From the NCBI RefSeq assembly GCF_014695775.1, contig NZ_JACJOX010000026.1, forward strand, positions 102,855-166,854: a stretch of 64,000 nucleotides of DNA, read 5' to 3'. The position numbers were made by a program, and so were the translations under genes. This DNA comes from Leptolyngbya sp. FACHB-60 (GTDB taxonomy: Bacteria > Cyanobacteriota > Cyanobacteriia > Phormidesmidales > Phormidesmidaceae). A model generated the notes under the pieces. The model did not search any database. It was not told where the DNA came from and was given only the letters and a program-made list of their open reading frames with translations. Position 1 is the first letter of the stretch. Every line of letters starts with the position of its first letter. Positions 52,153 through 62,114 of the stretch are shown here, piece after piece.

Positions 52153-52320
52153 ATGTGTTCCGGTACTTTGAGTGCGATCGCCAACGCCGCAGACTTCCTC
52201 ACCTACTTCCGCAAGCTACCGCGCAATCAGCGGGACTTGCTCGCGCCCCACCTAGATGAACCCCAGCGTATAGGCCTGAAGCATTTAACTGCTGTAGTGA
52301 GTTGGAGGGGCAGAGTGTGA
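52153..52320 (+). CDS. Small hypothetical protein (55 aa)
   Basis: ATG at 52153 is preceded by GGAGG with ideal spacing. The product starts MCSGTLSAIANAADFLTYFR and continues KLPRNQRDLLAPHLD. It contains a HIP1 octamer. Family unknown; it might be the truncated front of a longer gene. Confidence 0.4.
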   Translation: MCSGTLSAIANAADFLTYFRKLPRNQRDLLAPHLDEPQRIGLKHLTAVVSWRGRV

Positions 52321-52433
52321 GTGCGATGCTAGCCTGGTCGAGCTGTATCAGGAATCGACCAGGGCCATTTTGAAGTCTTTAGAAGGCAAGATGGTTGCCG
52401 CTGAGGTGACAGCTGGAGGGAAGCTGTGGAAAC

Positions 52434-54095
52434 TTACTTAGCAGGAGTGTCTACTAAGGAGCTATAGGTTTCAATCAGACGATTCCGTAGCATATCAACA
52501 TTAGGAATCATCCTTTTTTGCCGAGACAGCGCCAAATTAGCGTAGGTTGGCATAACCGCTCCATGCCTAGTTGTTCGTGGAGCTGAGATATTTACATCCC
52601 AGTTGGTAAAGCCGTTAGGAGGAATAACAAAAGACCCTCCTGGATACGGACAATCAGTTCTATTGGCACAAATAAGATAAACACGATTATCTTCAGCTTT
52701 AGGAACAGCTAATAATTCCCTCTCCGAGGGCTGGATCCAGGCACTACACCAGACAATAATATCAGCCCCATTCAGCGCAAGAATTCGTGTACTTTCAGGA
52801 TAAAAACCATCATCACCTAAGATGATGCCAATGCGGCCAAATGGAGTTTCAAAGACAGGCAGCTCATCACCCGCCTTGGCCCAAGCCTGCATAGATGGAC
52901 TTAGGTGAGTTTGTCGATATCGGCCGATTACGCCACCATTGGGGCCAATCAAAACCGCTGAAGAAGAAAGAATATCGCCTATTTTCTCAATAACGGGAAG
53001 AACGATGGCACACCCATAATCTCTCGCGATCGCTCCAGCCCGGCTGATATGAACCTCTGTATTCTTGGCCGCATCCTCTGCTTCTTGATGGCTAGGATTC
53101 CACGTTGGAGCGCCAAAGTGTAACGGTAAGGCTAAAAGCTTTACTCCTAACTTAGCTGCATGGCTAACCATCTCAAAAGCAGCATCCAGACTGCTAGGCT
53201 CATCGGTCCTATGGCATTGAACGGCTGCTACTTTAGTCGTTTCCTCTTCAGGAATGAGTGGCTGTTTGAGGAAGGCAGCAACTGGGGTTTCCTCAAAAGG
53301 AGTCACCAGTCGTTGATAGATATCGGGACGGCGATTGCTTAGCTTGTTCTTATATTCTTCTGAGAAAGCGATATCAGCTGATACAACACCATGGGTATCG
53401 TAAGGGACTTTCGCGGCTACCTGTCCTGTGGGGGCCACGATCATACTGCCACCAGGATAGTAGATGCTGCGCTCTACCCCGGCTTTAGTAGCTGCAATAA
53501 TCCAAGCTTCATTCTCAAATGCTCGGGCTGGTACCCACATCTCTGCCTGGTCCATTGCAAAGAAGTTTGCCATATCTAAAATGATGTCGGCTCCCTGCAA
53601 TGCCAAGCATCTGGCAATTTCAGGTATGCGACCATCAAAGCAAATGAGCAAACCAATGCGGCCTAATTCTGTGTCAACAACAGGAGAACCTTTGACTCCA
53701 CACTCAAACCAGTTTTGGTCATGGGTAGCCAAGAACTGTTTCTGGTAGTGAAGAATTAACTTGCCTGTCTTATCCAGTAGTAAGCCGCTGTTGTAGATTT
53801 TTCCAGTAGCTTCGTCTTTTTCCGTAAACCCACTGGCTATAAATAAGCCATGTCTACAGCAAAGTTCGGCCATTGCCTTGACATATTTTCCGGTAATAGT
53901 CTCAGCTAGCTCAGCACAATGCTGTTGAGAGTCGAACAAGTATCCCGTATTCATGCACTCAGGGAATACAACCAACTCAGCACCCTGCCGGGCTGCTTCC
54001 TGAGCGTATTTATCCAAAAGCCCGATGTTGAAATCCAAATCTCCCAGAGCAGCTAAGGTTTGCACAACAGCTGCTCTAAACTTTCTTCTTGCCAT
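52434..54095 (-). CDS. Tandem carbon-nitrogen hydrolase (nitrilase superfamily) with a degenerate second domain
   Basis: 553 residues, two nitrilase-fold domains. Domain 1 (about 1-270) keeps the Glu46 (VVFPECMN), Lys119 (HYQKQFL) and Cys152 (LLICFDGRIPE) triad. Domain 2 (about 290-545) is homologous, but the Glu, Lys and Cys positions read LALPLHFG, GRYRQTHL and IILGDDGFYPE, so all three are lost. It probably hydrolyses an amide or nitrile. It is encoded just downstream of an ABC importer and may act on what that brings in. The pseudo-domain may bind substrate or hold the oligomer. Confidence 0.88.
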   Translation of the reverse strand: MARRKFRAAVVQTLAALGDLDFNIGLLDKYAQEAARQGAELVVFPECMNTGYLFDSQQHCAELAETITGKYVKAMAELCCRHGLFIASGFTEKDEATGKIYNSGLLLDKTGKLILHYQKQFLATHDQNWFECGVKGSPVVDTELGRIGLLICFDGRIPEIARCLALQGADIILDMANFFAMDQAEMWVPARAFENEAWIIAATKAGVERSIYYPGGSMIVAPTGQVAAKVPYDTHGVVSADIAFSEEYKNKLSNRRPDIYQRLVTPFEETPVAAFLKQPLIPEEETTKVAAVQCHRTDEPSSLDAAFEMVSHAAKLGVKLLALPLHFGAPTWNPSHQEAEDAAKNTEVHISRAGAIARDYGCAIVLPVIEKIGDILSSSAVLIGPNGGVIGRYRQTHLSPSMQAWAKAGDELPVFETPFGRIGIILGDDGFYPESTRILALNGADIIVWCSAWIQPSERELLAVPKAEDNRVYLICANRTDCPYPGGSFVIPPNGFTNWDVNISAPRTTRHGAVMPTYANLALSRQKRMIPNVDMLRNRLIETYSSLVDTPAK

Positions 54096-54116
54096 TTTTA
54101 GATGACCTTATGATAT

Positions 54117-55154
54117 CTATGCGAGTTCTTCTTTACCAAGCATCATCTTTTGAGCACTCATTTCCTGACCAAGCACACCTTCAGAAAAGAACACGTCGAT
54201 GAACTTTTGGTAGGAAGTAACGTCCTCAGCATCTAAATCGTTAAATCCTCTTAGTCGAGGCTGAGCAACATACTCTGCTTGGGCTGGCTCTAGTGCAGTG
54301 TACTTAGAAATAATGGGACGATACTTATCAAAGTTCTGGTTCGTCATCTTCGTAGCTTCATCAATAATCTGAATTACCTTTTTTGCTGTTTCAGGGCGAT
54401 CAGTAATGAACTTTGATGTTAGAACCGCTGCCCCAGAGTAAAACGGATCAGAAATAAACTCTGAAACTGGGTTTATCATCGCGATCTTAGCCTGCTTGGT
54501 AGCTTCGGCGATCGAACCAACAGGTTCAAGAGAAAGGGTAGCATCTACAGCCCCTGAGACAACAGATGGAAGGTGCAATCCTACGGCCATTTGTTCAATA
54601 GTGACGTTAGTACCTGGTTCTAATCCATTCTGTTTCAAGAGGTGCTTGAGGATAGTTTCCCATTGAACTCCTGGGATAGTTCCCACTTTTTTACCTTCAA
54701 GATCCCTGAGCGACTGAATGGAAGAATCAGCCTTGACGATTAACCCATCATTTGTGAATCCACTCTTAATACCACCGCCCTGAAGACCAAAGACTCTAAA
54801 GGTGCCAGGTGCTTTAGCCTCAGCTAATACTGTAATCCCAGCAGCAGCACCAGGAGGACCGAAATCGGCACGACCCGATATTAAGGAGTCAATAATCTGG
54901 TTCGGGTTCTCAAATTTGGCAGACTCAACTTCAATTCCAGCTTGCTCAAACAGCCCCTCTTCCAAGGCAACATAATATGCCGTGGTCTGCATAATTGGAA
55001 GCCAAGACGCAACCACTTTCTCTTTTTTAACGATTACCTGAGGGGAGCCTTGGCTAGAGCTTTCTTGAGTTCCTCCAGTACAAGCAGCTATGGCACCCGC
55101 ACCTAAAGCTAGAGAACCATATTTAACGAACCCACGACGATTTAGACTATTCAT
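54117..55154 (-). CDS. ABC transporter substrate-binding protein (SsuA/NMT1 type)
   Basis: 345 residues. The leader NRRGFVKYGSLALGAGAIAAC combines a twin-arginine motif with a lipobox cysteine, so it is probably a Tat-exported lipoprotein. The mature domain (LPIMQTTAYYVALEEGLFEQ, AGIEVESAKFENPN) is of the SsuA/TauA/NMT1 class that binds sulfonates, nitrate, pyrimidine precursors or similar. The ligand is likely a nitrogen compound, given the nitrilase next door. Confidence 0.87.
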   Translation of the reverse strand: MNSLNRRGFVKYGSLALGAGAIAACTGGTQESSSQGSPQVIVKKEKVVASWLPIMQTTAYYVALEEGLFEQAGIEVESAKFENPNQIIDSLISGRADFGPPGAAAGITVLAEAKAPGTFRVFGLQGGGIKSGFTNDGLIVKADSSIQSLRDLEGKKVGTIPGVQWETILKHLLKQNGLEPGTNVTIEQMAVGLHLPSVVSGAVDATLSLEPVGSIAEATKQAKIAMINPVSEFISDPFYSGAAVLTSKFITDRPETAKKVIQIIDEATKMTNQNFDKYRPIISKYTALEPAQAEYVAQPRLRGFNDLDAEDVTSYQKFIDVFFSEGVLGQEMSAQKMMLGKEELA

Positions 55155-55159
55155 GACGA

Positions 55160-55948
55160 TTATCTTCCTTTCCAGTGAACAAATTTATTTTCAGCAATTA
55201 GAAAAATCTGATTTAAGGTATAGCCCATCACTCCAGTAGCAATGATAGAGGCATACATTTGGGGCATATCAAACACTTGCTGCGAGTCAATGATCCGCTG
55301 CCCCATGCCGTGAGTTGAGCCGATAAACATTTCAGCAACAATAATGACAACAAGAGCCAGAGAAATCGCTGTTCTTAACCCTATAAATGTTTGAGGCAAC
55401 GTTTCAAGAAATGTCACATCAACGAAGATTCTCCAAGAAGGTACACCCATCACTTTGGCTGCCATCACCCGAGTTTTCTTCGTGTTCATGACACCATAGG
55501 CTACATTGAAAAAGATAATCAACGCACCCGCAAAGGCAGCTACAGCAATCTTGGAGAAATCTCCGATACCAAAAACAACTAGAAACAGAGGGAACATAGC
55601 TGTTGCTGGGGTAGAACGGAAAAAGTCGATCAGAAACTCAAAGGAGCGATATATCTTCTCGTTTGAACCCAATAAGATACCAACAGGAACTCCCACCACT
55701 ACAGCAATTATGAAAGCATACAGACTCCGATAAAGGGTAAGCCAGAAGTCTTTGATTAAGTCTCCAGAGAATACACTAGCAAAGAGCGACTTAAAAGTTT
55801 CTATGGGAGTTGGTAGAAGTACGGGGTTTATTAGTTCTAGGGATGCTATTACCCACCAAATGCCAATGACAATCAGGGTTCCGACATTAGCGACCAGAAA
55901 AGATGTTAGGGCTTCATTAGTTATTCTGGATCTAATCTTAAATATCAC
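55160..55948 (-). CDS. ABC transporter permease (SsuC/TauC type)
   Basis: 262 residues with about six membrane helices and the EAA-type loop around FLETLPQTFIGLRTAISLAL. The family carries sulfonates, nitrate/bicarbonate or thiamine precursors. It lies 5 bp upstream of the binding-protein gene and overlaps the ATPase gene by 4 bp. Confidence 0.9.
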   Translation of the reverse strand: MIFKIRSRITNEALTSFLVANVGTLIVIGIWWVIASLELINPVLLPTPIETFKSLFASVFSGDLIKDFWLTLYRSLYAFIIAVVVGVPVGILLGSNEKIYRSFEFLIDFFRSTPATAMFPLFLVVFGIGDFSKIAVAAFAGALIIFFNVAYGVMNTKKTRVMAAKVMGVPSWRIFVDVTFLETLPQTFIGLRTAISLALVVIIVAEMFIGSTHGMGQRIIDSQQVFDMPQMYASIIATGVMGYTLNQIFLIAENKFVHWKGR

Positions 55949-56760
55949 TTGTTTACCTCCCTCCTGAAAACATCCAGGCTATGGGCTTTGATGTCAATGA
56001 AGTGGGGATCGGAAAGAGTTTTAGAAGTACGCGGATGATGAGCGTTAAATGAGATTATTTCGGCTACGTGAGTGGGCTTTTTTGTCAAAAGGATAACACG
56101 GTTAGAGAGATAAATGGCTTCCTCTAAATTATGTGAAATCATGACCATAGTGACGCCAGAAGCGATGAAGACCTCTTGTAATTTTTCAATTATGGATAGT
56201 GTGGCTTCGTAATCTAGAGCTGAAAACGGCTCATCAAGAAATAAAACTTCTGGACTTGTTGCCAATGCCCTCATAATCGAGACAAGTTGCTGTTGTCCAC
56301 CAGACAGCTCATAGGGATAACGTTTTAGATCAAACTTTACTCCAAATTGCTGTACTAGTTCCTCTAATTTTAATTTGCGCTGTATTTTGGATAACCCGGC
56401 CCTAGCCAGCGGATAGGTGATGTTATCACTTGCTCTCAGCCAGGGGAAAAGGGCATCCCTATAGTTCTGAAATACATATCCAATCTTCGATTCCGAAAGG
56501 GATTTGCCACCAAAGTAAACTTTCCCGCTATCAAATGGGACAAGGCCAGAAATCATACCAAGCAATGTTGATTTGCCGCAGCCATTAGGGCCAAAAATTG
56601 ATGTGAATTGGCCACCTGGTATACTTAGGTTGAAATTTTTATATAGAGTTTCTCCGTGAAATCTCTTGGTTAAGTTGCTTATTTCAATGCCAGTGGAAAG
56701 ACCTTTCTCTCCCTGCTGATTTTCCGAAGTGCTTATTAAGTCTGTATGCATATTCAGCAA
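55945..56760 (-). CDS. ABC transporter ATP-binding protein
   Basis: 271 residues. Walker A FGPNGCGKSTLLGM, Q-loop YVFQNYRDALFPWL, signature YELSGGQQQLVSIMRALA, Walker B VLFLDEPFSALD and H-loop VMISHNLEEAI. It is the first gene of the leftward operon that continues with permease, binding protein and nitrilase. Confidence 0.93.
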   Translation of the reverse strand: MLNMHTDLISTSENQQGEKGLSTGIEISNLTKRFHGETLYKNFNLSIPGGQFTSIFGPNGCGKSTLLGMISGLVPFDSGKVYFGGKSLSESKIGYVFQNYRDALFPWLRASDNITYPLARAGLSKIQRKLKLEELVQQFGVKFDLKRYPYELSGGQQQLVSIMRALATSPEVLFLDEPFSALDYEATLSIIEKLQEVFIASGVTMVMISHNLEEAIYLSNRVILLTKKPTHVAEIISFNAHHPRTSKTLSDPHFIDIKAHSLDVFRREVNK

Positions 56761-56977
56761 AGGTAAAACGACCTAACTCAAAAAACTTTTCTAGTTGCCT
56801 GCGAGTAGGGAGTAAGAAATTCTGCGTCAAATATTTTCCTTATTTCTTGTATGCAAGTTATCAGTCGCTTTGCATCAAAATTGTTGTCTAAGATACAACT
56901 TCGCTGCTTCTTGCGCGGCATGAAAGCAATTGAGCTGTTCTGGGGATAACTAGACACAACGGCCTACCTCAGCATCT

Positions 56978-58897
56978 ATGGCTCTCACCATCCCTGAAAC
57001 CATCCCCTCCACCGCTAGTCAGGGCGAACAGCGACTATTCAGCATCCTCAAAACTAAGCTGCCCAAGGATTTCATCGTTTGGTATGAGCCACGGCTGCAG
57101 GGAAACCTCTATCCCGATTTCACTATCCTGAGCCCCACCTTTGGCCTGCTGATCATTGAGGTCAAGGGGTGGTTCGCTGGCAATATCGTTGAGGCAGGAG
57201 AGCAGTTCTTCAAGGTCAAGGGTAAGCAGGGCATTGAGAGCTACCAATCCCCCCTCAGACAAGCCCACGGTTACTTCTGCACTGCTGCTGAACGCTTCAA
57301 GGGCTACCCCATCCTCCGCCAGCTTGATGGTAACTATGAGGGCAAGTTAGTCTTCCCTGTGGGCACGGGCGCTGTGATGAGCAATATCAACGAACCCCAG
57401 GCCCATGAGGAAAACATCTACAACTTCCTCCAACAGCCTCATGTTGCTTACCGGGATGAGCTGCTGGAGTGGGAGAACTACACCTCAGAAATGCTAGTGC
57501 AGCGGCTGCGGGATATGTTCAAGGTCTACTTCGACTTCCCGTCGCTGACTGTAGACCAAGTCAACACCATCAAGGGCTGTCTGCATCCCGAGACAGTCAT
57601 TAGAGAGAAGCCCGTAACCTCCAGCAGCGTGCCCGAAGGCGTTGAACTCCCGGTTGGCAGCAGCGTAGTGGTGCCCCTCGACATTGACCAGGAACGCCTT
57701 GCCCGCAACATGAAGGATGGCCACCGCCTGATCTCTGGCGTTGCTGGCTCTGGCAAAACCCTGATCCTACTGGCCCGTGCCAAAGTCCTTGCCAACCGCC
57801 TATTCGACCAGCGCATCCTGATCCTGTGCTTCAACATCACGCTGGCTGCCCACCTGCGATCGCTCCTGCATGGCGACACCATGAACCCCCAGTACCAAGA
57901 CCGCATTGAGGTAATGCACTTTCACGACTGGGCCAGAGCTATTCTGGGCCGACTGCCCTACGTGGCTAACCAGGTCACCTATGATGCTCTCCTGGGCGAG
58001 AAGGTGCTGGCTACCCTCCAGCAGCGGCCAGAGGCGGATCGCTGGGACTCCATTCTGGTGGATGAGGCCCACACTTTTACCCGCGAGTGGTTCGAGTGTT
58101 GTGTGGCTGGCCTCAAAGACCCAGAGAACGGCGACCTGGTGGTTGTCTCAGACGGCAACCAAAGCCTCTACAAACGGTCTAAATTCACCTGGAAGTCAGT
58201 AGGCATCAAGGCCCAAGGACGGCGCACGATGAAGCTAGCCCAGAACTACCGCAACACCAAAGAGATTCTCGAAGCCGCCTGGACGGTGGTTAAGAACACT
58301 GACCAAGACCTGACGGATGATGCTACATTCCCCACCGTTATGCCTGAAGCAGCCCTGCGCCAAGGGCCTCGACCAACCCTCTACCAAACAGGCACTAAAG
58401 CTAAGGCTGTAGATGTCGCTGTCGAGCAGGTTCAACGTCTGGTGATGCTGGGCTACAGCCCCTCAGAGATCGCCATCCTCTATCGCTACAAGCCCAAGAA
58501 GAATGATGCTCTGTTTAACGCCATGCTGAAGCGTCTAGAAGCCTTAGGCCTGCCGGTCTATTGGGTCACAGAGAGCCAGGAAACCAAAGTGAATTACAGC
58601 GCCCGCAGGCCGGGGGTAAGAGTCATCACTACTCTGTCCTCGCTGGGTCTGGAGTTTAAGGCAGTGCTACTGCTGTGGGTCGAGCAGTTTGAGGACTGCT
58701 TTGCTGAAGATTTAGATGAGCGCTCGCTAGCGAGACGACAGCTCTATGTGGCCATGACCAGAGCACAGGATGAGTTGCACCTGATAGCTGGGGGGAATGC
58801 TGCTGTAGTCAATGCATTAGGCAAGAGTGATGCGGTAGATATGGCTTCAGCAGCTAGATCTACTGCCTCAGCCAAGACTAATGGTGCGATCGCTTAG
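56978..58897 (+). CDS. NERD-domain UvrD-like helicase
   Basis: 639 residues. The NERD nuclease-related domain (about 1-110) has [26 protein letters not shown] D...ExK residues. The superfamily 1 helicase follows: Walker [15 protein letters not shown], Walker [10 protein letters not shown], motif [13 protein letters not shown], motif [15 protein letters not shown], motif [16 protein letters not shown]. It probably processes damaged or foreign DNA; NERD helicases often occur in defence or repair loci. Confidence 0.88.
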   Translation: MALTIPETIPSTASQGEQRLFSILKTKLPKDFIVWYEPRLQGNLYPDFTILSPTFGLLIIEVKGWFAGNIVEAGEQFFKVKGKQGIESYQSPLRQAHGYFCTAAERFKGYPILRQLDGNYEGKLVFPVGTGAVMSNINEPQAHEENIYNFLQQPHVAYRDELLEWENYTSEMLVQRLRDMFKVYFDFPSLTVDQVNTIKGCLHPETVIREKPVTSSSVPEGVELPVGSSVVVPLDIDQERLARNMKDGHRLISGVAGSGKTLILLARAKVLANRLFDQRILILCFNITLAAHLRSLLHGDTMNPQYQDRIEVMHFHDWARAILGRLPYVANQVTYDALLGEKVLATLQQRPEADRWDSILVDEAHTFTREWFECCVAGLKDPENGDLVVVSDGNQSLYKRSKFTWKSVGIKAQGRRTMKLAQNYRNTKEILEAAWTVVKNTDQDLTDDATFPTVMPEAALRQGPRPTLYQTGTKAKAVDVAVEQVQRLVMLGYSPSEIAILYRYKPKKNDALFNAMLKRLEALGLPVYWVTESQETKVNYSARRPGVRVITTLSSLGLEFKAVLLLWVEQFEDCFAEDLDERSLARRQLYVAMTRAQDELHLIAGGNAAVVNALGKSDAVDMASAARSTASAKTNGAIA

Positions 58898-58914
58898 TTC
58901 ATTTCTCTCTATCC

Positions 58915-59421
58915 ATGTCCCAACCTCTCAAACCCGTCATCATCTACACCGATGGAGCCTGTATCGGCAACCCTGGCCCTGGGGGCTATGGAACAGTGTT
59001 GCTCTATAGCGAACACCGCAGAGAACTATCTGGCGGCTACCGCCTGACCACAAACAACCGCATGGAGATGATGGCGGCGATCGCTGGCCTCCAAGCGCTA
59101 AAGCACCAGTGCGCTGTGACCGTTTACTCAGATTCCAAGTATGTCGTTGAGGCCATCATGAAGGGCTGGGCAGTGCGTTGGCGCTCGAAGGGGTGGATGC
59201 GTACCAAGACAGAGAGAGCTGTCAATGCTGACCTTTGGCAGCAGCTTTTGAGTCTCTGTGAGCAGCACCAAGTCGAGTTTCGTTGGGTCAAGGGCCATAG
59301 CGGCAATGTGGAGAATGAGCGGTGCGATCGGTTGGCAGTAGCCGCTGCTAAGCAGCCAAATCTGCCGGTTGATGAAGGGTATGAGGTAGCGCAGGTTACT
59401 CAGCAGGAATCCCTGTTCTAG
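58915..59421 (+). CDS. rnhA: Ribonuclease HI
   Basis: 168 residues. Active-site acidic residues are in [42 protein letters not shown] and ENERCDRLA (the DEDD set). It degrades RNA in RNA-DNA hybrids. It lies 17 bp after the NERD-helicase stop and is likely co-transcribed. The C-terminus is slightly longer than in E. coli. Confidence 0.94.
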   Translation: MSQPLKPVIIYTDGACIGNPGPGGYGTVLLYSEHRRELSGGYRLTTNNRMEMMAAIAGLQALKHQCAVTVYSDSKYVVEAIMKGWAVRWRSKGWMRTKTERAVNADLWQQLLSLCEQHQVEFRWVKGHSGNVENERCDRLAVAAAKQPNLPVDEGYEVAQVTQQESLF

Positions 59422-59529
59422 ACTGCTACCCTAAACCGTTCTCCCTAACGCGATTCTCCAAACGAGAGGCTTTCTCTGAAAGAGACGCCTCGCGAACGCC
59501 AACGCAGTTCTAATTGACCTCTAGCCATT

Positions 59530-60573
59530 ATGCCAACCCGTGGCCTCACCCTCGGCAAGTTTGCCCCCCTCCACAAAGGCCATCAATTCCTAATTGAGAC
59601 GGCCTTAGCAGAGATGGATGAAGTGATCGTCATGATTTATGATTGCCCCGAAACAACTGCTGTACCGCTATCCATCAGGGCTAACTGGATTCGTCAGCTA
59701 TATCCCACAGTAAAGGTCATTGAAGCCTGGGATGGGCCAACCGAGATAGGTGATACCCCTGAAATCAAGCAGGCCCACGAAACCTATATTCTGAAACGGC
59801 TTCAGGGCAACAGTGTGACTCACTTCTACTCTAGAGAGTTCTATGGAGAACACATGAGTCAGGCGTTAGGTGCTGTGAATCGCCTAGTGGACTGGACACC
59901 CCAATCATCCTGGGCAAACCGCACTACAGTCCCCATCTCAGCCACCCAAGTCCGTTCCAATCCTTACCATTATCGCCAGTTCTTAGATCCTCTGGTCTAC
60001 CAAGATTTAATCACCCATATCGTCTTCTTGGGGGCACCCTCCACTGGCAAAACTACCCTAGCTGAAGCCCTAGCCCATTATTACAAAACCGTTTGGATGC
60101 CAGAGTACGGCAGGGAATATTGGGAAACCCATCAAGTAGAGCGGCGATTATCCCTAGAGCAGCTTGAAGAGATTGCTACGGGCCACCGAGCACGAGAAGA
60201 AGCGCAGCTGACCCAGGCCAATCGGTACCTCTTTACCGATACCAACGCTCTTACCACCTACCGTTTCTCGCTCTACTACCACGGCACCGCTACGCCCCGC
60301 CTGACCGATCTTGCGGAGCGCTGTGCCTCGCGCTATGACCTGGTGTTTCTGTGTGAGACAGATGTTCCCTACGACGACACTTGGGATCGTTCTGGAGCAG
60401 GCAATAGATCCGTCTTCCAGAAGCAAATCATCAGTGACCTAGTGGTGCGTAAGATTCCATTTTTTAGAGTGAGAGGCGACTTACAGACCCGGATAGGATA
60501 CGTGGAAGGGATACTCGCTCAACTTGAGAAGTACCACAACCTCCTAGAACACTTCCAGGTTGCTAATGGCTGA
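59530..60573 (+). CDS. nadR: NadR-like NMN adenylyltransferase / nicotinamide riboside kinase
   Basis: 347 residues. The N-terminal nucleotidyltransferase has LGKFAPLHKGHQFLIE (HxGH at 15-18). The C-terminal kinase has Walker A FLGAPSTGKTTLAEAL and VWMPEYGREYWETHQ. It makes NAD from nicotinamide riboside or NMN. There is no N-terminal repressor domain, unlike E. coli NadR. It overlaps pnuC, forming a salvage operon. Confidence 0.92.
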   Translation: MPTRGLTLGKFAPLHKGHQFLIETALAEMDEVIVMIYDCPETTAVPLSIRANWIRQLYPTVKVIEAWDGPTEIGDTPEIKQAHETYILKRLQGNSVTHFYSREFYGEHMSQALGAVNRLVDWTPQSSWANRTTVPISATQVRSNPYHYRQFLDPLVYQDLITHIVFLGAPSTGKTTLAEALAHYYKTVWMPEYGREYWETHQVERRLSLEQLEEIATGHRAREEAQLTQANRYLFTDTNALTTYRFSLYYHGTATPRLTDLAERCASRYDLVFLCETDVPYDDTWDRSGAGNRSVFQKQIISDLVVRKIPFFRVRGDLQTRIGYVEGILAQLEKYHNLLEHFQVANG

Positions 60574-61234
60574 TTTTCTCAGCATCAATACCATCGCCTT
60601 CACCATCCTCGGCTATCCGATGAGTTACATCGAGCTGATTGGAACCCTGCTTTATCTAGGGTCAGTGTGGCTGATTGCCCGAAAGAATATGCTGACCTGG
60701 CCCATAGGCATAATCAGTGTCCTGCTTTACATGAGCCTGTTCTACCAAATCCAGCTCTACTCCGATGCTTTAGAGCAGGTCTATTACTTGGTGGCTAGTG
60801 TCTGTGGCTGGTGGTGGTGGAGCCGAAAAGGCCCAGCCCAGGATGTCACAGAAGGATTTCTTTATAGCCACCGCCGCTATGGATTGCTAACGCTGGGCAT
60901 TACATTAGGTTTAGGTCTAGCCCTTGGCGGAGTTATGGTACAAATCCATACTTGGCTTCCCCAGTGGTTTCCAGAAGCGGCTTCCTTTCCTATCCTTGAT
61001 GCGGTCACAACCGTGATGAGCTTTACAGCAATGGCGTTGATGGCCGTTAAACGGATAGAAAGCTGGCTCTACTGGATTGTCATCGATATCATCGCTATTG
61101 GGCTGTACTACGTTAAAGAGGTACGTTTTCTCTCGCTTCTGTACGTCATTTTGTTGGGGATAGCGATTAATGGCCTGGTGTCCTGGCATCGAGCGTATGT
61201 AGCTTCAAAATTACAATCTTCACAGCTAGGTTAG
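60566..61234 (+). CDS. pnuC: PnuC-type nicotinamide riboside transporter
   Basis: 222 residues from ATG 60566, which overlaps the nadR stop by 8 bp. Membrane helices include MSYIELIGTLLYLGSVWLIA. The substrate-site signature is YSDALEQVYYLVASVCGWWW. PnuC is a facilitator that works with a riboside kinase, here NadR. TTG at 60560 is an alternative start. Confidence 0.92.
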   Translation: MADFLSINTIAFTILGYPMSYIELIGTLLYLGSVWLIARKNMLTWPIGIISVLLYMSLFYQIQLYSDALEQVYYLVASVCGWWWWSRKGPAQDVTEGFLYSHRRYGLLTLGITLGLGLALGGVMVQIHTWLPQWFPEAASFPILDAVTTVMSFTAMALMAVKRIESWLYWIVIDIIAIGLYYVKEVRFLSLLYVILLGIAINGLVSWHRAYVASKLQSSQLG

Positions 61235-61245
61235 GGGCTTCTTCT

Positions 61246-62040
61246 CTAGCTTGCCCAGTGGTAGGCGGCGGTGAGCGTGATGTTGTCCTGGGAGGTCATA
61301 GGTACATCGGTGTTAGGAAACTCCTGCTCTGCCCAGGCTTCAAGATCTGCCAGGGCTCTGGGGTAGATGTCGTCAGGCACTCGCCACATATTGCTGTAGA
61401 TGCGATCGCGGTAGGCTCTCATAAGACTGTCCACTGTACTCTCGCGGGACAGTTCCGCAACTACTGCTGTCTCTAGCGTGGCCCCTTGCTCTTGCAATCG
61501 CCCCAGCACATCTTCAGTTATCCCACCTGTAAAGCCAGAGTCGTAGCCATAGCCCGCTAGAATCTGCCGCCACTGCCGCCCAAGGGCATCACGAGTAGCG
61601 GTCTTCTTTGTGGGGTGGTGGAAGTAGATGAATACCCCAGCGGGCTTCAGCACCCGGCGCACCTCATCCATAGCGGTTTGCCAGTCAGGAATGAGGTGCA
61701 GGATGTGGGGGGCGATCGCCACATCAAAAGCATTGGCTTCGAAGGGTAGATCGGTCGCGTCAGCATTGAGCAACGTCAGCCGGTGGGTCTTGCCCTCAAG
61801 CTTCTGGCGTAGCTTGTCCATCATCGCCTCGGACACATCGACCCCGGTGTAGGCATAGCCCCGCTCGACTATGGGCAGAGCAATACGCCCGGTGCCGATA
61901 CCAGGCTCAAAGAAAGTGGTGTCGGGGGTAGCCTGCCCTAACTTTAGAATCTCTGCTGTCAGTCGCTCAGACACCTCTGGAGCCAGGGTGCGGGTATTGT
62001 CGTAGAAGTCAGCGGCTCGGTCGAAGGAAATGGCCATCAA
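61246..62040 (-). CDS. Class I SAM-dependent methyltransferase
   Basis: 264 residues. It begins FDRAADFYDNTRTLAPEVSE. Motif I is TFFEPGIGTGRIALPIVERG, with TGVDVSEAMMDKLRQKL and LNADATDLPFEANAFDVAIA next. UbiE/COQ5-like small-molecule methyltransferase; the substrate is unknown. Confidence 0.88.
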   Translation of the reverse strand: MMAISFDRAADFYDNTRTLAPEVSERLTAEILKLGQATPDTTFFEPGIGTGRIALPIVERGYAYTGVDVSEAMMDKLRQKLEGKTHRLTLLNADATDLPFEANAFDVAIAPHILHLIPDWQTAMDEVRRVLKPAGVFIYFHHPTKKTATRDALGRQWRQILAGYGYDSGFTGGITEDVLGRLQEQGATLETAVVAELSRESTVDSLMRAYRDRIYSNMWRVPDDIYPRALADLEAWAEQEFPNTDVPMTSQDNITLTAAYHWAS

Positions 62041-62114
62041 TTCTTCCTAGGGCAGTTCTAGCTCCTAAGCTACCAGCCGTAGGTCAATCCCCAAGGCTCA
62101 CCATCATCACTTTC

